Assembly: GCA_023052935.1 (NCBI GenBank) | Contig: CM041294.1 | Coordinates: 86,784,616 to 86,848,615, forward strand | DNA length: 64,000 nucleotides | Reading direction: 5' to 3' | Source: Piezodorus guildinii | Taxonomy: Eukaryota; Arthropoda; Insecta; Hemiptera; Pentatomidae | In this document: piece after piece, positions 11,729-22,386 of the stretch | Numbering within the stretch: position 1 is the stretch's first letter | How the letters are laid out: every line of letters starts with the position of its first letter | Position numbers and translations under genes: made by a program | The notes under the pieces: generated by a model | Told to the model about the DNA's origin: nothing | The model's input: only the letters and a program-made list of their open reading frames with translations | Database searches by the model: none

Positions 11729-12571
11729 TCTGGCGCGGGCAACACACGACTTTCACTTACCTCGGATGTTAGTATCAATTTAAGAACTGTAAGATAAACT
11801 TAAATTAAAAAATGTTAAAGTTAATTTAAATAAAAAGTTTATTCAGTTTAGTTGGAAACATATTATTTAGATTAAGTTATATAGCATAATCCGATTGTTA
11901 CGTATAATTATCAGTAATAATTGTATTCACTATTTGTCACTTTACATTAGATTTTACTTCTTTGTATATATTATAATATTTTTTCTTCTTTCTTTATATT
12001 TCCAACGGTATATTATAGATCTATGTTACTGTTCTTATGTTTACCAATTATATATCAGTTCTAACAAGATTAAATGGTTAATTTTTTTAAATATTCAAAA
12101 TTAATAAAGTATTTTAGAGGAAAATATTTTAAACCCTGTCAGACTATTTCAATCAGAATGAAACCTATACTATTATAAAGCCCATTAACTTTTACATCCA
12201 TATAGCGAGTTTAATCAAAACCGTTAGAGCCGTTTTTAAGAAAATCGTAAAAAGGTGCAAAATGCAAGGTATAAAGTGGCTCTTCTGGTTGGCCGATTAT
12301 GATGAAAAAGTTTTTGTAACATCTCGGACTGTCTTAGATGTCTTTAATATGAAATTTCAGTTTCATTGGACTTTTCGTTTCCGCTCGGGAGTGACCATAC
12401 ACGCGATTACACACACACACACACACACAGATATTTTTTCGTAACTTGGTTATTTGGACTCGAGGGACCCTAAAACGAGTATATCCGTTGAAAACTGGAA
12501 TTCGAAAATGTTCACGATTGCAATACTTTCCCTTCCTATATATTTCATATATAGGTAAGTGAAAGTAAAAA
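11729..12571 (+). mobile_element. HINE-like repeat, full length
   Basis: Begins TCTGGCGCGGGCAACACACG, has the subterminal ACTTTCACTTACCT, a (CA)n tract near 12410, and ends ATATAGGTAAGTGAAAGTA. Both family termini are clear. Confidence 0.85.
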
Positions 12572-13264
12572 TATTTAAAAAAAAAATATTTATATGTTTA
12601 ATGAGATATGGCGCATATGTTTTTGAAAAATGCAAAAAGCATGGTACAAAGTAGCACTTTCGGTCAGCCGGTTTTAGACAGCTCACCAACAATTACAATG
12701 GACAAAGCAATCTGCAGAACTAGCGTTGCGAATCTGTTTGATAATACCAAATTTCTAGTTCGTTTGAATTGCGCTATGCATAAGTTTCCTAGTTAGCTGT
12801 TGTGAATGCGAATAGTTTGTCAAAGAGGATAAAGTCTGAGATGCTTTTGTATAACAGTAAATGTTAAGAGCAAACAGAATCAAGTATTTGCTTAATTAAC
12901 GTGTGGGCTTGATATTTAGAATTCATAACTCCTGTTTCGAACTCCTCAGACAGACTGAACTAAAAGTTTTACATTTTAAACTAGTTAGATTATGAATATG
13001 AAAAACATGGAAACTTGGTAATCTACATAAATAAGTGTAAAGTGTATAAAGAGCTACAACAACTTCAAACAATATACTTATACAAGAAGAAAAACGAATA
13101 CACTACTTCTCAAACCTTTATAGTCTAGTTAATTAGAAGAAAAGAAGTATAAGATTACTTATATAAAACCTGCCATCCATCCATCTTTTATTTATTTTTC
13201 TTTATTCGCCAAATTTTGGCCAAGTGTATATTTTAATCTTAGTAGAGTATCAAAACAAGTAATA
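12572..13264. other. Unassigned intronic sequence
   Basis: No family recognised; small open frames have no splice context. Confidence 0.4.
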
Positions 13265-13709
13265 CACGGAGTAAGGATGAATTTTTAAATATTTTAAACC
13301 CTGTCAGACTATTTAAATCAGAATGAAACCTATACTATATAAAGCCCATTAAATTTTACATCCATGTAGCGAGTTTAATCAAAACCGTTAGAGCCGTTTT
13401 TGAGAAAATCGTAAAAAGGTGCAAAATGTATGGTATAAAGTGGCTCTTCTGGTTGGCCGATTTTGATGAAAAAGTTTTTGTAACATCTCGGGCTGTCTTA
13501 GATGTCTTTAATATGAAATTTCGGTTTCATGGGACTTTTCGTTTCCGCTCGGGAGTTACCACACACACACACAGATATTTTTTCGTAACTTGGTTATTTG
13601 GACTCGGGGGACCCTAAAACGAGTATTTCCGTTGAAAACTGGACTTCGAAAATTTTCACGATTGCAATACTTTCCCTTACTATATATTTCACGGAGTAAG
13701 GATGAATTT
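13265..13709 (+). mobile_element. HINE-like internal segment between 20-bp direct repeats
   Basis: CACGGAGTAAGGATGAATTT occurs exactly at 13265-13284 and 13690-13709. Between them lies an internal part of the HINE-like repeat (about 405 bases, with its CA core) lacking both true termini. Confidence 0.8.
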
Positions 13710-13829
13710 GAAATTTTAAAACCGAACTTACATTACTTAAAGTTAACTACTCTTGAACAAATTCACTGAAACAAGAAGGACATTTGGAACATCTCAAATC
13801 AAATTTAGGAGGAAAAAACTGAAATAATA

Positions 13830-14149
13830 TTTTTTTAATGCTATTCTTTGTTTTTGAAAATAAGAGCAGTAACATACATGTGTAATATACAGTGGGAAAG
13901 CTATATTATCTAATAGATTTTGGAAAAAATATTATCTAAGCTTGTAAAGCTTAATAAAGAGTGAAAAGAAAACTCGATAAAACTGATTATTTTAGATGAT
14001 AATATAATTGATTTTTTAATAAAACACATGTTTCTATAGAAATTCAATTTAATTAATTCTTTAATAGATTCACTAATTTTGATCTTTAACTGTATTTGGA
14101 AATTCTTTCATCGATTTTTAAGTGAAAGTCGTGTGTTGCCCGCACCAGA
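13830..14149 (-). mobile_element. HINE-like repeat, partial
   Basis: Ends on plus with AAGTGAAAGTCGTGTGTTGC..CACCAGA, the family 5' terminus in reverse; the other part is missing. Confidence 0.75.
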
Positions 14150-14238
14150 TTTTTTAAAACTTTTTTATTTTTTAAGTGTGTACATTGGATTTTATGGGTT
14201 GAAAATCTAAGCATTTTTTAAAACACTGTCAATGTATA

Positions 14239-14240
14239 TA

Positions 14241-14310
<70 letters not shown>
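14239..14310. repeat. (CT)n(AT)n(AG)n palindromic microsatellite
   Basis: CT, AT and AG tracts in series form one self-complementary block of about 70 bases that could extrude as a hairpin. Confidence 0.9.
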
Positions 14311-14311
<1 letters not shown>

Positions 14312-14617
14312 TCGATCATTTGATATCATCGAAAATAATGATAAAGTCAAATTAAATAAAATATAATATAAATACATAAAATAAAATAAAAAACAACAAC
14401 CCATAATTGAGGTAAATACAAAGTGAGAAATAAATTAACATCATACACACAATCCTAACTATATAAAATGCTAAAGGAACCCGACTGGGCCTTAAAAAAA
14501 AAAAAAAATCCCTAGTGACTAAAGCAACTTTTCTCTTTTTTTCTTTCATAAGATCCTTCTCCTGGCTGATATAAACACAACAAAAAAATAATTAGCAAAA
14601 TAAGTCAAAATCCATAA

Positions 14618-14869
14618 TATAAAGTGGGTCTTCTGGTTTGATGATTTTGACGTAAACGTTGTTGTTACATCTTAGGCATATACGCTTACACAATATGAAA
14701 TTTCATTTTTATACAACTTTTCGTTTTGGAGTTAGACTTACAAAATACGCGCGCATACACACACACACCTTTTTAAGGGACGTGGAATTCAGATAATCGC
14801 AATACTATTGTATACTATCGCTATGTAATGTTTTTCTCTAGCAATATTTCACATATGGATAAGTGAAAG
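14618..14869 (+). mobile_element. HINE-like repeat, 3' part
   Basis: Has the 'ATAAAGTGGGTCTTCTGG' block, a CA core near 14757 and the end ATGGATAAGTGAAAGTAAA. Confidence 0.7.
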
Positions 14870-14919
14870 TAAAAAAAAAAAATAACTAAGGAAAAAACAC
14901 TCAATAAGAGTTAATACAA

Positions 14920-15150
14920 AAATCATAAATAACAACATATAGAAAATATAAAGCACATTACCTTTATGAAATAAAACAGAATAGCTTCAAAGGCTATTGA
15001 AGTACGGACCTGACAAGATAGCGGTGGAGGATATATTGCACATTAGGGCATCCCTCACCTCAGAGTCCAATGATATATTAGCGTTTTTCTGGATTGCTTT
15101 GCCCTCACATCGATAGTACAGGGTGTTGAAGCCCAACTTTAACTTGTGAT
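14920..15150. other. Unassigned sequence between HINE-like copies
   Basis: Slightly GC-richer (15000-15130); no frame or family recognised. Confidence 0.35.
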
Positions 15151-15161
15151 TAATTTCATTT

Positions 15162-15815
15162 TTTACTATAACTTACCTATATATGAAATATATAGTAAAA
15201 GAAAGTATTGCGATTGATCGAATTCCAGTTTTAAACAAATCATGTTTAGGATCTCGTGAGTCCATATGACAAAGTTATGTGTGTGTGTTAAGTCTGGCTC
15301 GAAAACTATAAATTGTATAAAACTGAAATTTCATATTTTAAATAGCGTATAAGTCTGAGATGTTACAGCAACTTTTTCATCAAAATCGTTCAGATTGAGA
15401 TAATTTGACACGGGATAAATGCTGATATTTTAAATTTTCTTCCTCTAAATTACGTTAATTTCATAGATTCGAAAAAAATAACTACATCATCTTGTTAGCA
15501 TTAATAGAATACGAATAAACATACAAGTTGGACAACATGTTACAGCCAACCAAAGGAGAAAGAAGCAAAAATATATTTTTTTTGCACTTTTCGTATTTTG
15601 AACATAAGAACAGTAATATACATTCATAATATAACGTTGGTTATATTAAATCTAAAGATTTTAAAATATAATATTATCTTAAAAACGAAATTGTGAAAGT
15701 TAGCGGAGAATGATGATAAACCGATAAAAATAACTGATTTTTACTGATGATAATATAAAAGATTATTTAATAAAACACATGTATCTATCAAAATATAATT
15801 TAATTACTTCTTTAA
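15162..15815 (-). mobile_element. HINE-like repeat, lacks its outer 5' end
   Basis: Starts on plus with TTACTATAACTTACCTATAT and carries the body as far as the 'AATTTAATTACTTCTTTAA' block; the GCGGGCAACACACG terminus is absent. Confidence 0.7.
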
Positions 15816-16193
15816 GATTTTTAAAGGTTAATGCTCATCACGACCGCTGCTTTTTACTTTCACTTACAATATATAGTAAGGGGAAGTATTGCGATCGTGA
15901 AAATTTTCGAATTCCAGTTTTCAACGGAAATACACGTATTAGGGTCCCCTGAGTCCAAATAACCAAGTCCCGCAAAAAGGTCTGTGTGTGTGTGTGGTAA
16001 CTCCCGGGCAGAAACGGTGAGTCCTATGAAACTGAAATTTCATATTTAAGAAAACTATACGCCTGAGACGTTTCAAACTTTTTTCATCAAAATGAGCTTA
16101 CCAGAAAAGGCACTTTATACCATGCATTTTGCACCTTTTTTCGATTTTATCAATAACAGTTCCGACGATTTTGATTAAACTCGCTACATCGAT

Positions 16194-16601
16194 AGTTATA
16201 GAATGAGACCTAACTTATAAATAATATACAGTAATCAATAATAACTTCCTTTTCTATACCTGAGGGTGTCACCCATAAACCTAGAAAGGACTGGCCAAGT
16301 ACCGACAAAGAACACATACCTGTACTTAGGACACAGAACCCAACATCTGGAAGCACTTCCTTTATGGTGCCGCCTTCCTCATCCCCTCTACAAAACCTTG
16401 CTATATATACCTTTTGATCCTCAAAACTCATCACTCTAGTTGTAACATTTACTTGTGTCACACTCATAGAAGGAGACCTCGGAATGTACACTTGTAGTCA
16501 CCCAAACTCCTCAGCACAGTTTATTGTATTCTGAATATATATTGTATTCTGATAATAAAAGCATTATTATTAATATCTTCACTGTGTGTGATTCATTAAC
16601 T
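16194..16601 (+). repeat. 5' LTR
   Basis: 408 bases. TATATATA at 16402-16409 is a plausible promoter TATA and AATAAA at 16554-16559 a poly(A) signal. The 93-codon antisense frame inside is a shadow found in both LTRs. Confidence 0.9.
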
Positions 16602-16618
16602 GGCGCCCGAGACAGGCA
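16601..16618 (+). promoter_or_regulatory. tRNA primer-binding site
   Basis: TGGCGCCCGAGACAGG complements a tRNA 3' end (..GGGCGCCA). The first ten bases match the Lys-tRNA site used by other retroelements. It overlaps the last base of the LTR. Confidence 0.75.
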
Positions 16619-17065
16619 CTGCAAGCATCAAATTAGATTTTGAATGCCTTCGCAGTTTCCGAGAGGACGAAGATACTTCTGAAGAAGGATCTACAAGAAG
16701 ATAGACACCAAGTAAGAAGATCATCTCGCACCCTCCTTCAGTCAAGACAATACTCACCCGAGATGTCCTGCTGAACCTCACTGGACTTCACTGCTCAACA
16801 GGTATCCAGGAGGAATGTTAAGAACTAACGCAGTAAGATTTTAAAATTATTTATTTTATATGTTTGTTTATGTGCTGTTTAATTGTGATAACATTTAAAA
16901 TGTATGACATTTTATTAATACTAATATTAGCTGTATAAAAATCACATCAAATTTTTTCATTATCAGATGATGATTGTTACTGAGCACAATTTAAGTAAAA
17001 TTTAAATTATAGTAGACATAAGTAAGATTTTAATATCTAAAAAAAAAAAAAATAAAATAAAAAAT

Positions 17066-18205
17066 ATGGAATCGTTACTTTTTCGAAACTCAGACTTTGA
17101 GTATATGCCTATGTCGTACTTTGATGGTAAACCGCATACTTTGTTTGAATTCATAAATAACGTAAAAGAAATTAAAGACACTTTTTGTGCAGAAAATAAT
17201 CCATTTAGAATCGTTAATGAATTCAGGATATGTAAGATGGCCAAATGTCACCTTTCTAAAACAGTCGCGGATGAAATTAAGTTTTATGATTTAAACAATA
17301 TTGACGATTTGTTAAATATTCTAATACGTAAATTTAAAGATCATAACCCAACCGAGACAAATTTTAATAAACCTTTTCCACCCGAACATTTTTTGTCCAA
17401 AGACGCTGACGAACAGCCAAAAATAAAATCCGGAATTCCAAATAATAAATTTGAGCAATTACCTAAAATTAATATTCAAGAAAAGAAAATAGCCTTTGAA
17501 ACATTACCGCTAAAACCAGATTTAAACTTATTAAAACCGGCTGACGTAAATAAAAAATTATTTGTGGTCGAATCCAGTAGTTTAAAACAGTTTATAATGA
17601 AAAATACGGAGTCCATGAAATCTTATCAAGAAAATAGTTCAATAACCACAATTGAAACTCATTTAGTTCCAAATACAGACTTAATAAATATTTCCCAATC
17701 TGAAGATAAAGTTAATTATAAAACAGAATCTATTTTAAATGATAAATCACTTGAAAGCCCGAATTTCAAACAAAATTCATCTAATGTTAGTAAACTTCAA
17801 ACACAAAAACTAAAGATAAAGAAATTTACAAAACCTGAGGAACCCGGGAGTATTAGTGAGATTAATGTTAGAGAAATTAGGCCGTTAAATAATAATAAAA
17901 TAAAAGATGTATCATTTATTATAGTAAATCAAAAAAAGAACTATTTCAAAGTTAATCCGGAGCAGTTGTTAAAATATTCTTTGTTTAGGGAAAAAACTAA
18001 ACTAACAAAAAAGAAAGTTACCTTTGGTGATATTGACAAAATTTTAAAAAGTAGAGTAAAAGATAAAATTCAAAATATTTCTAGATGGCCCAAGGGCAAG
18101 GATGAAATTTGCCTCTGGATGCTTAAACCTGATGAAAATTCTACTACCTATCTGGCGGGTCGAGGTGTGAAAAAAAAAAAATATAATAATAATAAAGTAA
18201 AATAA
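17066..18205 (+). CDS. Gag-like protein of the non-autonomous LTR element
   Basis: 379 codons, the only ORF between the LTRs. The N-terminal ~100 residues look like a gypsy-type capsid region: MSYFDGKPHTLFEFINNV, then ICKMAKCHLSKTVADEI and LLNILIRKFKDHNP, matching the pattern 'FdG.p..L..Fi..v ... l..Kl.g.A.. ... l...F'. Residues ~110-270 are polar, Lys/Ser/Asn-rich and probably disordered. The basic tail (~300-379) has KVTFGDIDKILKSRVKDKI and RWPKGKDEICLWMLKP and ends in a Lys-rich stretch. There is no zinc knuckle and no protease. It probably builds the particle, or binds RNA, for an element reverse-transcribed by a partner's Pol. The start follows an A-rich leader. The tail could be a remnant of another ORF fused by the internal deletion; I cannot assign it. 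Confidence 0.75.
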   Translation: MESLLFRNSDFEYMPMSYFDGKPHTLFEFINNVKEIKDTFCAENNPFRIVNEFRICKMAKCHLSKTVADEIKFYDLNNIDDLLNILIRKFKDHNPTETNFNKPFPPEHFLSKDADEQPKIKSGIPNNKFEQLPKINIQEKKIAFETLPLKPDLNLLKPADVNKKLFVVESSSLKQFIMKNTESMKSYQENSSITTIETHLVPNTDLINISQSEDKVNYKTESILNDKSLESPNFKQNSSNVSKLQTQKLKIKKFTKPEEPGSISEINVREIRPLNNNKIKDVSFIIVNQKKNYFKVNPEQLLKYSLFREKTKLTKKKVTFGDIDKILKSRVKDKIQNISRWPKGKDEICLWMLKPDENSTTYLAGRGVKKKKYNNNKVK

Positions 18206-18679
18206 AAAAAAAAAAAAAAAAAAAAAGGTTTATATAAAAATTGAGAAAACGTTTTATAGATTGTAATAAAAAACAACATAGTTCATGCTTTTGTTTAATT
18301 TAGTGTTATGGTTATGTTTTTAATTATTTATAGATAATAATGAGAAATTTTAGTTTTATATAATTGTACCTATAAGTTTCAAGACTATTAACAATGTATA
18401 AATTTCTACAGGAATAATGTAATGACGATTGGTAAAACTAATTAATTATTGTATGTAACATCAATTATTGTAATTAAGTTTTTTTTAAAAAGTTTTGATT
18501 GTATACATTTATATTCTTAAGAATTATTGTAAACTTTGGAAAAATGTCACTGTTCCCATTCCTGTAGAATCCTTTCCTACAATACACTTTCCTATCCAGA
18601 ACCTCCGGCTGAAGGACTACGATATCATAACCATATTAACTGACAAACTTAAACATTGCACTCAAGGGGCTTCGTGCTT

Positions 18680-18691
18680 AAGGGGAAGAGT
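18680..18691 (+). promoter_or_regulatory. Polypurine tract
   Basis: AAGGGGAAGAGT directly before the 3' LTR; primes plus-strand synthesis. Confidence 0.75.
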
Positions 18692-19099
18692 AGTTATAGA
18701 ATGAGACCTAACTTATAAATAATATACAGTAATCAATAATAACTTCCTTTTCTATACCTGAGGGTGTCACCCATAAACCTAGAAAGGACTGGCCAAGTAC
18801 CGACAAAGAACACATACCTGTACTTAGGACACAGAACCCAACATCTGGAAGCACTTCCTTTATGGTGCCGCCTTCCTCATCCCCTCTACAAAACCTTGCT
18901 ATATATACCTTTTGATCCTCAAAACTCATCACTCTAGTTGTAACATTTACTTGTGTCACACTCATAGAAGGAGACCTCGGAATGTACACTTGTAGTCACC
19001 CAAACTCCTCAGCACAGTTTATTGTATTCTGAATATATATTGTATTCTGATAATAAAAGCATTATTATTAATATCTTCACTGTGTGTGATTCATTAACT
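18692..19099 (+). repeat. 3' LTR
   Basis: Same 408 bases as the 5' LTR with no difference that I could find; AATAAA here serves to end the transcript. Confidence 0.9.
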
Positions 19100-19739
19100 G
19101 ATGTAAAATTTAATGGGCTTTAATATCATGTAGGTTTTATTCTGATTAAAATGGTCTGACAGGGCTTAAATGCCGATATTTTAAATTTTCTTCCCCTAAA
19201 GTACCTTTTATTTTGTAGATTCAATAAAAATAACTATATTATCTTGTTAACGCTGATAAAAAACAAATAAATATATAAATTGAATAAATTCGATACCCGA
19301 TTAAAGGAGAAAACAGAAAAAATATTTTGTTAATGCAATTATTCGTTGTTGAACATAAGAGCAGTAATATACATGTATTATATACCGTTGGAAAGCTAAA
19401 GATTTTAGAAAAAATATTATCTCATACACAAGTTTTTAAAGGTAATAGAGAGTGATGAAATGAACATAAACCTAACTGATTATTTTAGATAATAATATAA
19501 TCGATTTTTTAATAAAACACATGTTTCTATATAAATTCAATTTAATTAATTCCTTAATAGTTTCAAGTATTTATCTCTAACTATTTTCGAAAATTCTTTC
19601 ATTGATTTTAAAAATGGAGTTAAGTGAAAGTCGTGTGTTGCCCGCACCAGATTTTTTTTTCTATAGCACATTTGCTTACTATCACTTATTGAGTTTGATC
19701 ATTGCGAATAATAAATATGATTATATGAAAAAAAAACTT

Positions 19740-19846
19740 TTTAATTTCACACAACTATATATTTCATTTCTAACTGTATTTGAAAATTCCTTAATTGATT
19801 ACAATAACGGAGGTAAGTTTAAATCGTGTGTTGCGCGCGCCAGTTT
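19740..19846 (-). mobile_element. HINE-like repeat, 5' terminal fragment
   Basis: Carries 'TTTCTAACTGTATTTGAAAA' and GGTAAGTTTAAATCGTGTGT..GCGCGCCAG, the family end in reverse. Confidence 0.65.
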
Positions 19847-20261
19847 TTTATTTTATTTTACATATAGGCATTATAAGCATTCGCACAATAAATTATTTAG
19901 GTATTTATTACGAGATATCTGTATTTATTAGGTTTGTTTTTTCTTGTTGTTTCTTCTTTTTTTGTTCTCTTCACAGTCAACTTTGCCCCCAGAAAACAGC
20001 CTTGTTTCCCAATTCATCACGAAAACAAATCGAAAGTTTTCTATCAGATTGTGTCAGTTGGCACTCCAGTCTAACTTGTTGAGGCAGAAACTTCACAACA
20101 CAGTGTCCTGATGTCCCTAGGTCTCGCCTGTCAAACTTTGGTCAAAACTGATGTCTATTGCTACATCAGCAATAATTTATTGACTACTGTTAATGAAATT
20201 TGAAGTAAAATTACAAACACTAACATAATTTACTATCATTAGGTGTACATTGTTTAAGGTG

Positions 20262-20493
20262 AAGGTCGAATTCTATGAATAAAATTGGAGGCTGGTATTT
20301 AACTTCACTACTCTTTTATTAAATATTGAGGCACAACGTTTCGGCTAAAATGCCATCTTCAGGTGCAAAAGAACAATTTTATTTTGTACTCCACTTAAAC
20401 CATTACTGAATTGCTTAAAATTGTTCCAAAATTCTTACTAAAAGAGTGGTAGAGTTTATTCAGCCTCCAATTTTATTCATAGAATTTGACCTT
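20262..20493. repeat. Inverted repeat with hammerhead-like core (PLE-like end)
   Basis: AAGGTCGAATTCTATGAATA.. (20262-20293) is repeated inverted at 20462-20493 with one mismatch, and the similarity continues inward for about 30 bases. The left arm holds, on the minus strand, CTGAAGATGGC..GCCGAAACGTT (about 20336-20373). Confidence 0.7.
20336..20373 (-). ncRNA. Hammerhead-like ribozyme core
   Basis: Minus strand: CTGAAGA, a GGC/GCC stem with an ATTTTA loop, then GAAAC. This fits the CUGANGA-stem II-GAAA core found in Penelope-like retroelements. No stem III with a cleavage triplet is evident, so activity is doubtful. Confidence 0.4.
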
Positions 20494-20559
20494 CCTCTTA
20501 AAGAATCAACTCCTAATTAAAATGGCCAGTAACAGGCTGACTGGTATAAGCGAAGAATT

Positions 20560-20710
20560 TTGAAACAATTTTAAGAAGTTCATTAATGGTTTAAGTGAAG
20601 TAAAAAATAAAACTGTTATTCTGCAACTGAAGATGGCATCTTAGCCAAAACGTTGCGCATCAATATTTAATAAAAGTGTGGTGAGGTTATATATCAGCCT
20701 CTAAATTTAA
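20560..20710 (+). repeat. Second copy of the hammerhead-like module
   Basis: CTGAAGATGGCATCTTAGCC followed by AAAACGTTGCGC, then ATATTTAATAAAAGTGTGGTG and CAGCCTCTAAATTT; the same module as 20262-20493 but on the plus strand. The GAAA is changed to AAAA, so this one is degenerate. Confidence 0.55.
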
Positions 20711-20734
20711 TTTACTATACTTTTCGGTTAATTT

Positions 20735-20925
20735 TACTTGCCTCCATACGAAATATTCAGCAAGGGAAAGTATGGAAGTCGTAAAAAAAATTGAATTTGA
20801 GTTTTCGACAAAAATACAGGTTTTATTATCCTCCGAGTCAGTCACGAAAAATAATCAGTGCGTATATGAATGAGATAACTCTAGCACAAAACGAAATATC
20901 GCACGAAACTGAAATTACATATATA
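20735..20925 (-). mobile_element. HINE-like repeat, diverged 3' end
   Basis: TTTACTTGCCTCCATACGAAA, GGGAAAGTATGGAAGTCG and the block ACGAAACTGAAATTACATAT match the family with many changes. Confidence 0.6.
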
Positions 20926-21114
20926 AGTTTTTTTTTCAACATTTAGATTTTGTAAAAATGTTGGATATAGTTTCCAAATGAGATATCAATCGAATGATAG
21001 GATTCCGAACTTGGGTTTTATTTTATTTAAGTTTAACAATTACATATTGTTGTTTTTTGTTTGTAAAAAATCACTAGTTTTAAAGGATAATGTATATTGT
21101 CCCTTTATTAAAAA

Positions 21115-21280
21115 TCTGTTGCGGGCAACACACGACTTTCACTTACCTCGGCTGTCAAAATCAATTTAAGAACTATTGAATAATCTTAAATTTAAAAGTT
21201 ACATTAGACATATTTTTGCTCTTTTCCCCTATAGTTGGTTATCAAATTTGTTCATCATTCTTATTTAGCCACTTTTTCTA
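21115..21280 (+). mobile_element. HINE-like repeat, 5' end only
   Basis: TCTGTTGCGGGCAACACACG then ACTTTCACTTACCTCGG; truncated after the 'TAGTTGGTTATCAAATTTGT' block. Confidence 0.75.
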
Positions 21281-21639
21281 TAGAAGTTTAATAATTTCTT
21301 GATACAAGACTCTTAGTTGGCAGACTGTAGTTAGTGCGGTTTTAGTGAAAATATGTTTTTAATATACCAGCAATATATTAGAAATATCTTAAATATATAA
21401 TTTAAAATATATTAGTGATCTTAGACTTTCATAATATAATTTTTGGATGAATAAAATAAAGCCAATTCTTCAACGTAGATATTAATTTTTTTCCCTGTAT
21501 AGACCAATATAAAGGGTTTTAGCCGTAGGTAGAAGTTGATGAAAGGGAACAATAGGAAAGAAAGGAAGTGGAAGATGGAATTGAAAGAGATCGGTAGCCT
21601 CGGGGTAAGGCCTTGATCCAATCTCAGAGATCATCTTCC

Positions 21640-22190
21640 AGCGCTGAAAAGAAAACCCGGATAGTGCGAGACCCTAACGAGTTTAGTCGAGAAAATAGCC
21701 GAGGAAATTCAGCTCGTCTCTTTTGTTTCAGAAGAAAATAAGATTTTCTTCACACTGTTACATCAATCAATGCATTGCAAAATTTATAACTAATAGCCTA
21801 AAGTGTTGAACATTCAGTTAAAATTATGTTTTCTCTCCGGCAGGTTCTCTTCTTTCCGACAGGGATTGGCGATTCCTTTAATTCGTTCAGTCTTAGCAGG
21901 AGTACCCCAAGGGTCAATATGTGTGCCTTTACTTTATATTGCATGTACTCATGACTATAGGCCAGAGTTCTACTCAGTTGGCTTCTGTTCTTCATTGAAT
22001 GCACGCACCTTCTGCACTTCTAGTTTTGCCCTTTATAAATCAATGCGTACATTTCAAAGCAAAGTTACAAGCTCAGTTTTCCTCGTTAGGGAAGACAGGG
22101 GTGAGTATTGCTATTTAGCTTTGCATGTGAAATTCGATTATTTCATAGCTATGAAGTATTTGTTTGGGGAGATGCCAAATATCGCATTTT
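21640..22190 (+). pseudogene. jockey-like reverse transcriptase scrap
   Basis: Near 21890-21950 one frame reads SVLAGVPQGSICVPLLY, the AGVPQGS(I/V)LGPLLY block of jockey/CR1-group reverse transcriptases. The flanking sequence does not continue the domain clearly, and the catalytic YADD motif is absent. Confidence 0.5.
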
Positions 22191-22386
22191 AAATTCCCTT
22201 TTCGAGTTTGACCGTTAGGCCAGGCTTGGAATTTACAATTAAGTCTATTCAATTTAAGATTTATTTATTAAGTAATAATTTTTACAATCACCTAGAGCTT
22301 TAGTTATCTGTCTCAAACATATCTGCATGCTAATCGCCCTTTCTATCAACTTTTATTTTCCTTGTTTTTGTTTTTTTTATTGTATT

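Larger units (their letters stand above)
16194..19099 (+). mobile_element. Gag-only non-autonomous LTR retrotransposon
   Basis: Two 408-bp LTRs (16194-16601, 18692-19099), identical by eye, start AGTTA and end TAACT. A primer-binding site TGGCGCCCGAGACAGG follows the left LTR; it resembles the 3' end of a Lys tRNA. A polypurine tract AAGGGGAAGAGT precedes the right LTR. The internal region is only about 2.1 kb with a single 379-codon gag-like ORF; protease, reverse transcriptase, RNase H and integrase are absent, so it must be moved in trans. Flanks show GAT on both sides (or a 4-bp duplication with one mismatch, CGAT/TGAT). AGTTA termini and 4-bp duplications are typical of gypsy-group elements. 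Identical LTRs mean a young insertion. Confidence 0.88.
15852..19651 (-). mobile_element. HINE-like repeat split by an LTR retrotransposon
   Basis: Left half 15852-16193 starts TTACTTTCACTTAC; right half 19100-19651 ends GTCGTGTGTTGCCCGCACCAGA. With the LTR element removed, and one copy of 'GAT', the text reads CTACATCGATGTAAAATTT, as in undisturbed copies. Empty length is about 890 bases. Confidence 0.9.

Noticed and set aside
16210..16491. 93-codon antisense frame, identical at 18708-18989
   Set aside because: It lies in the two identical LTRs, antisense to the element, and resembles no protein family; duplication of the frame follows from LTR identity.
21798..22192. Two overlapping ~68-129 codon frames as host genes
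   Set aside because: The plus frame contains the AGVPQGS reverse-transcriptase block, so it is a LINE scrap; the minus frame is its shadow.
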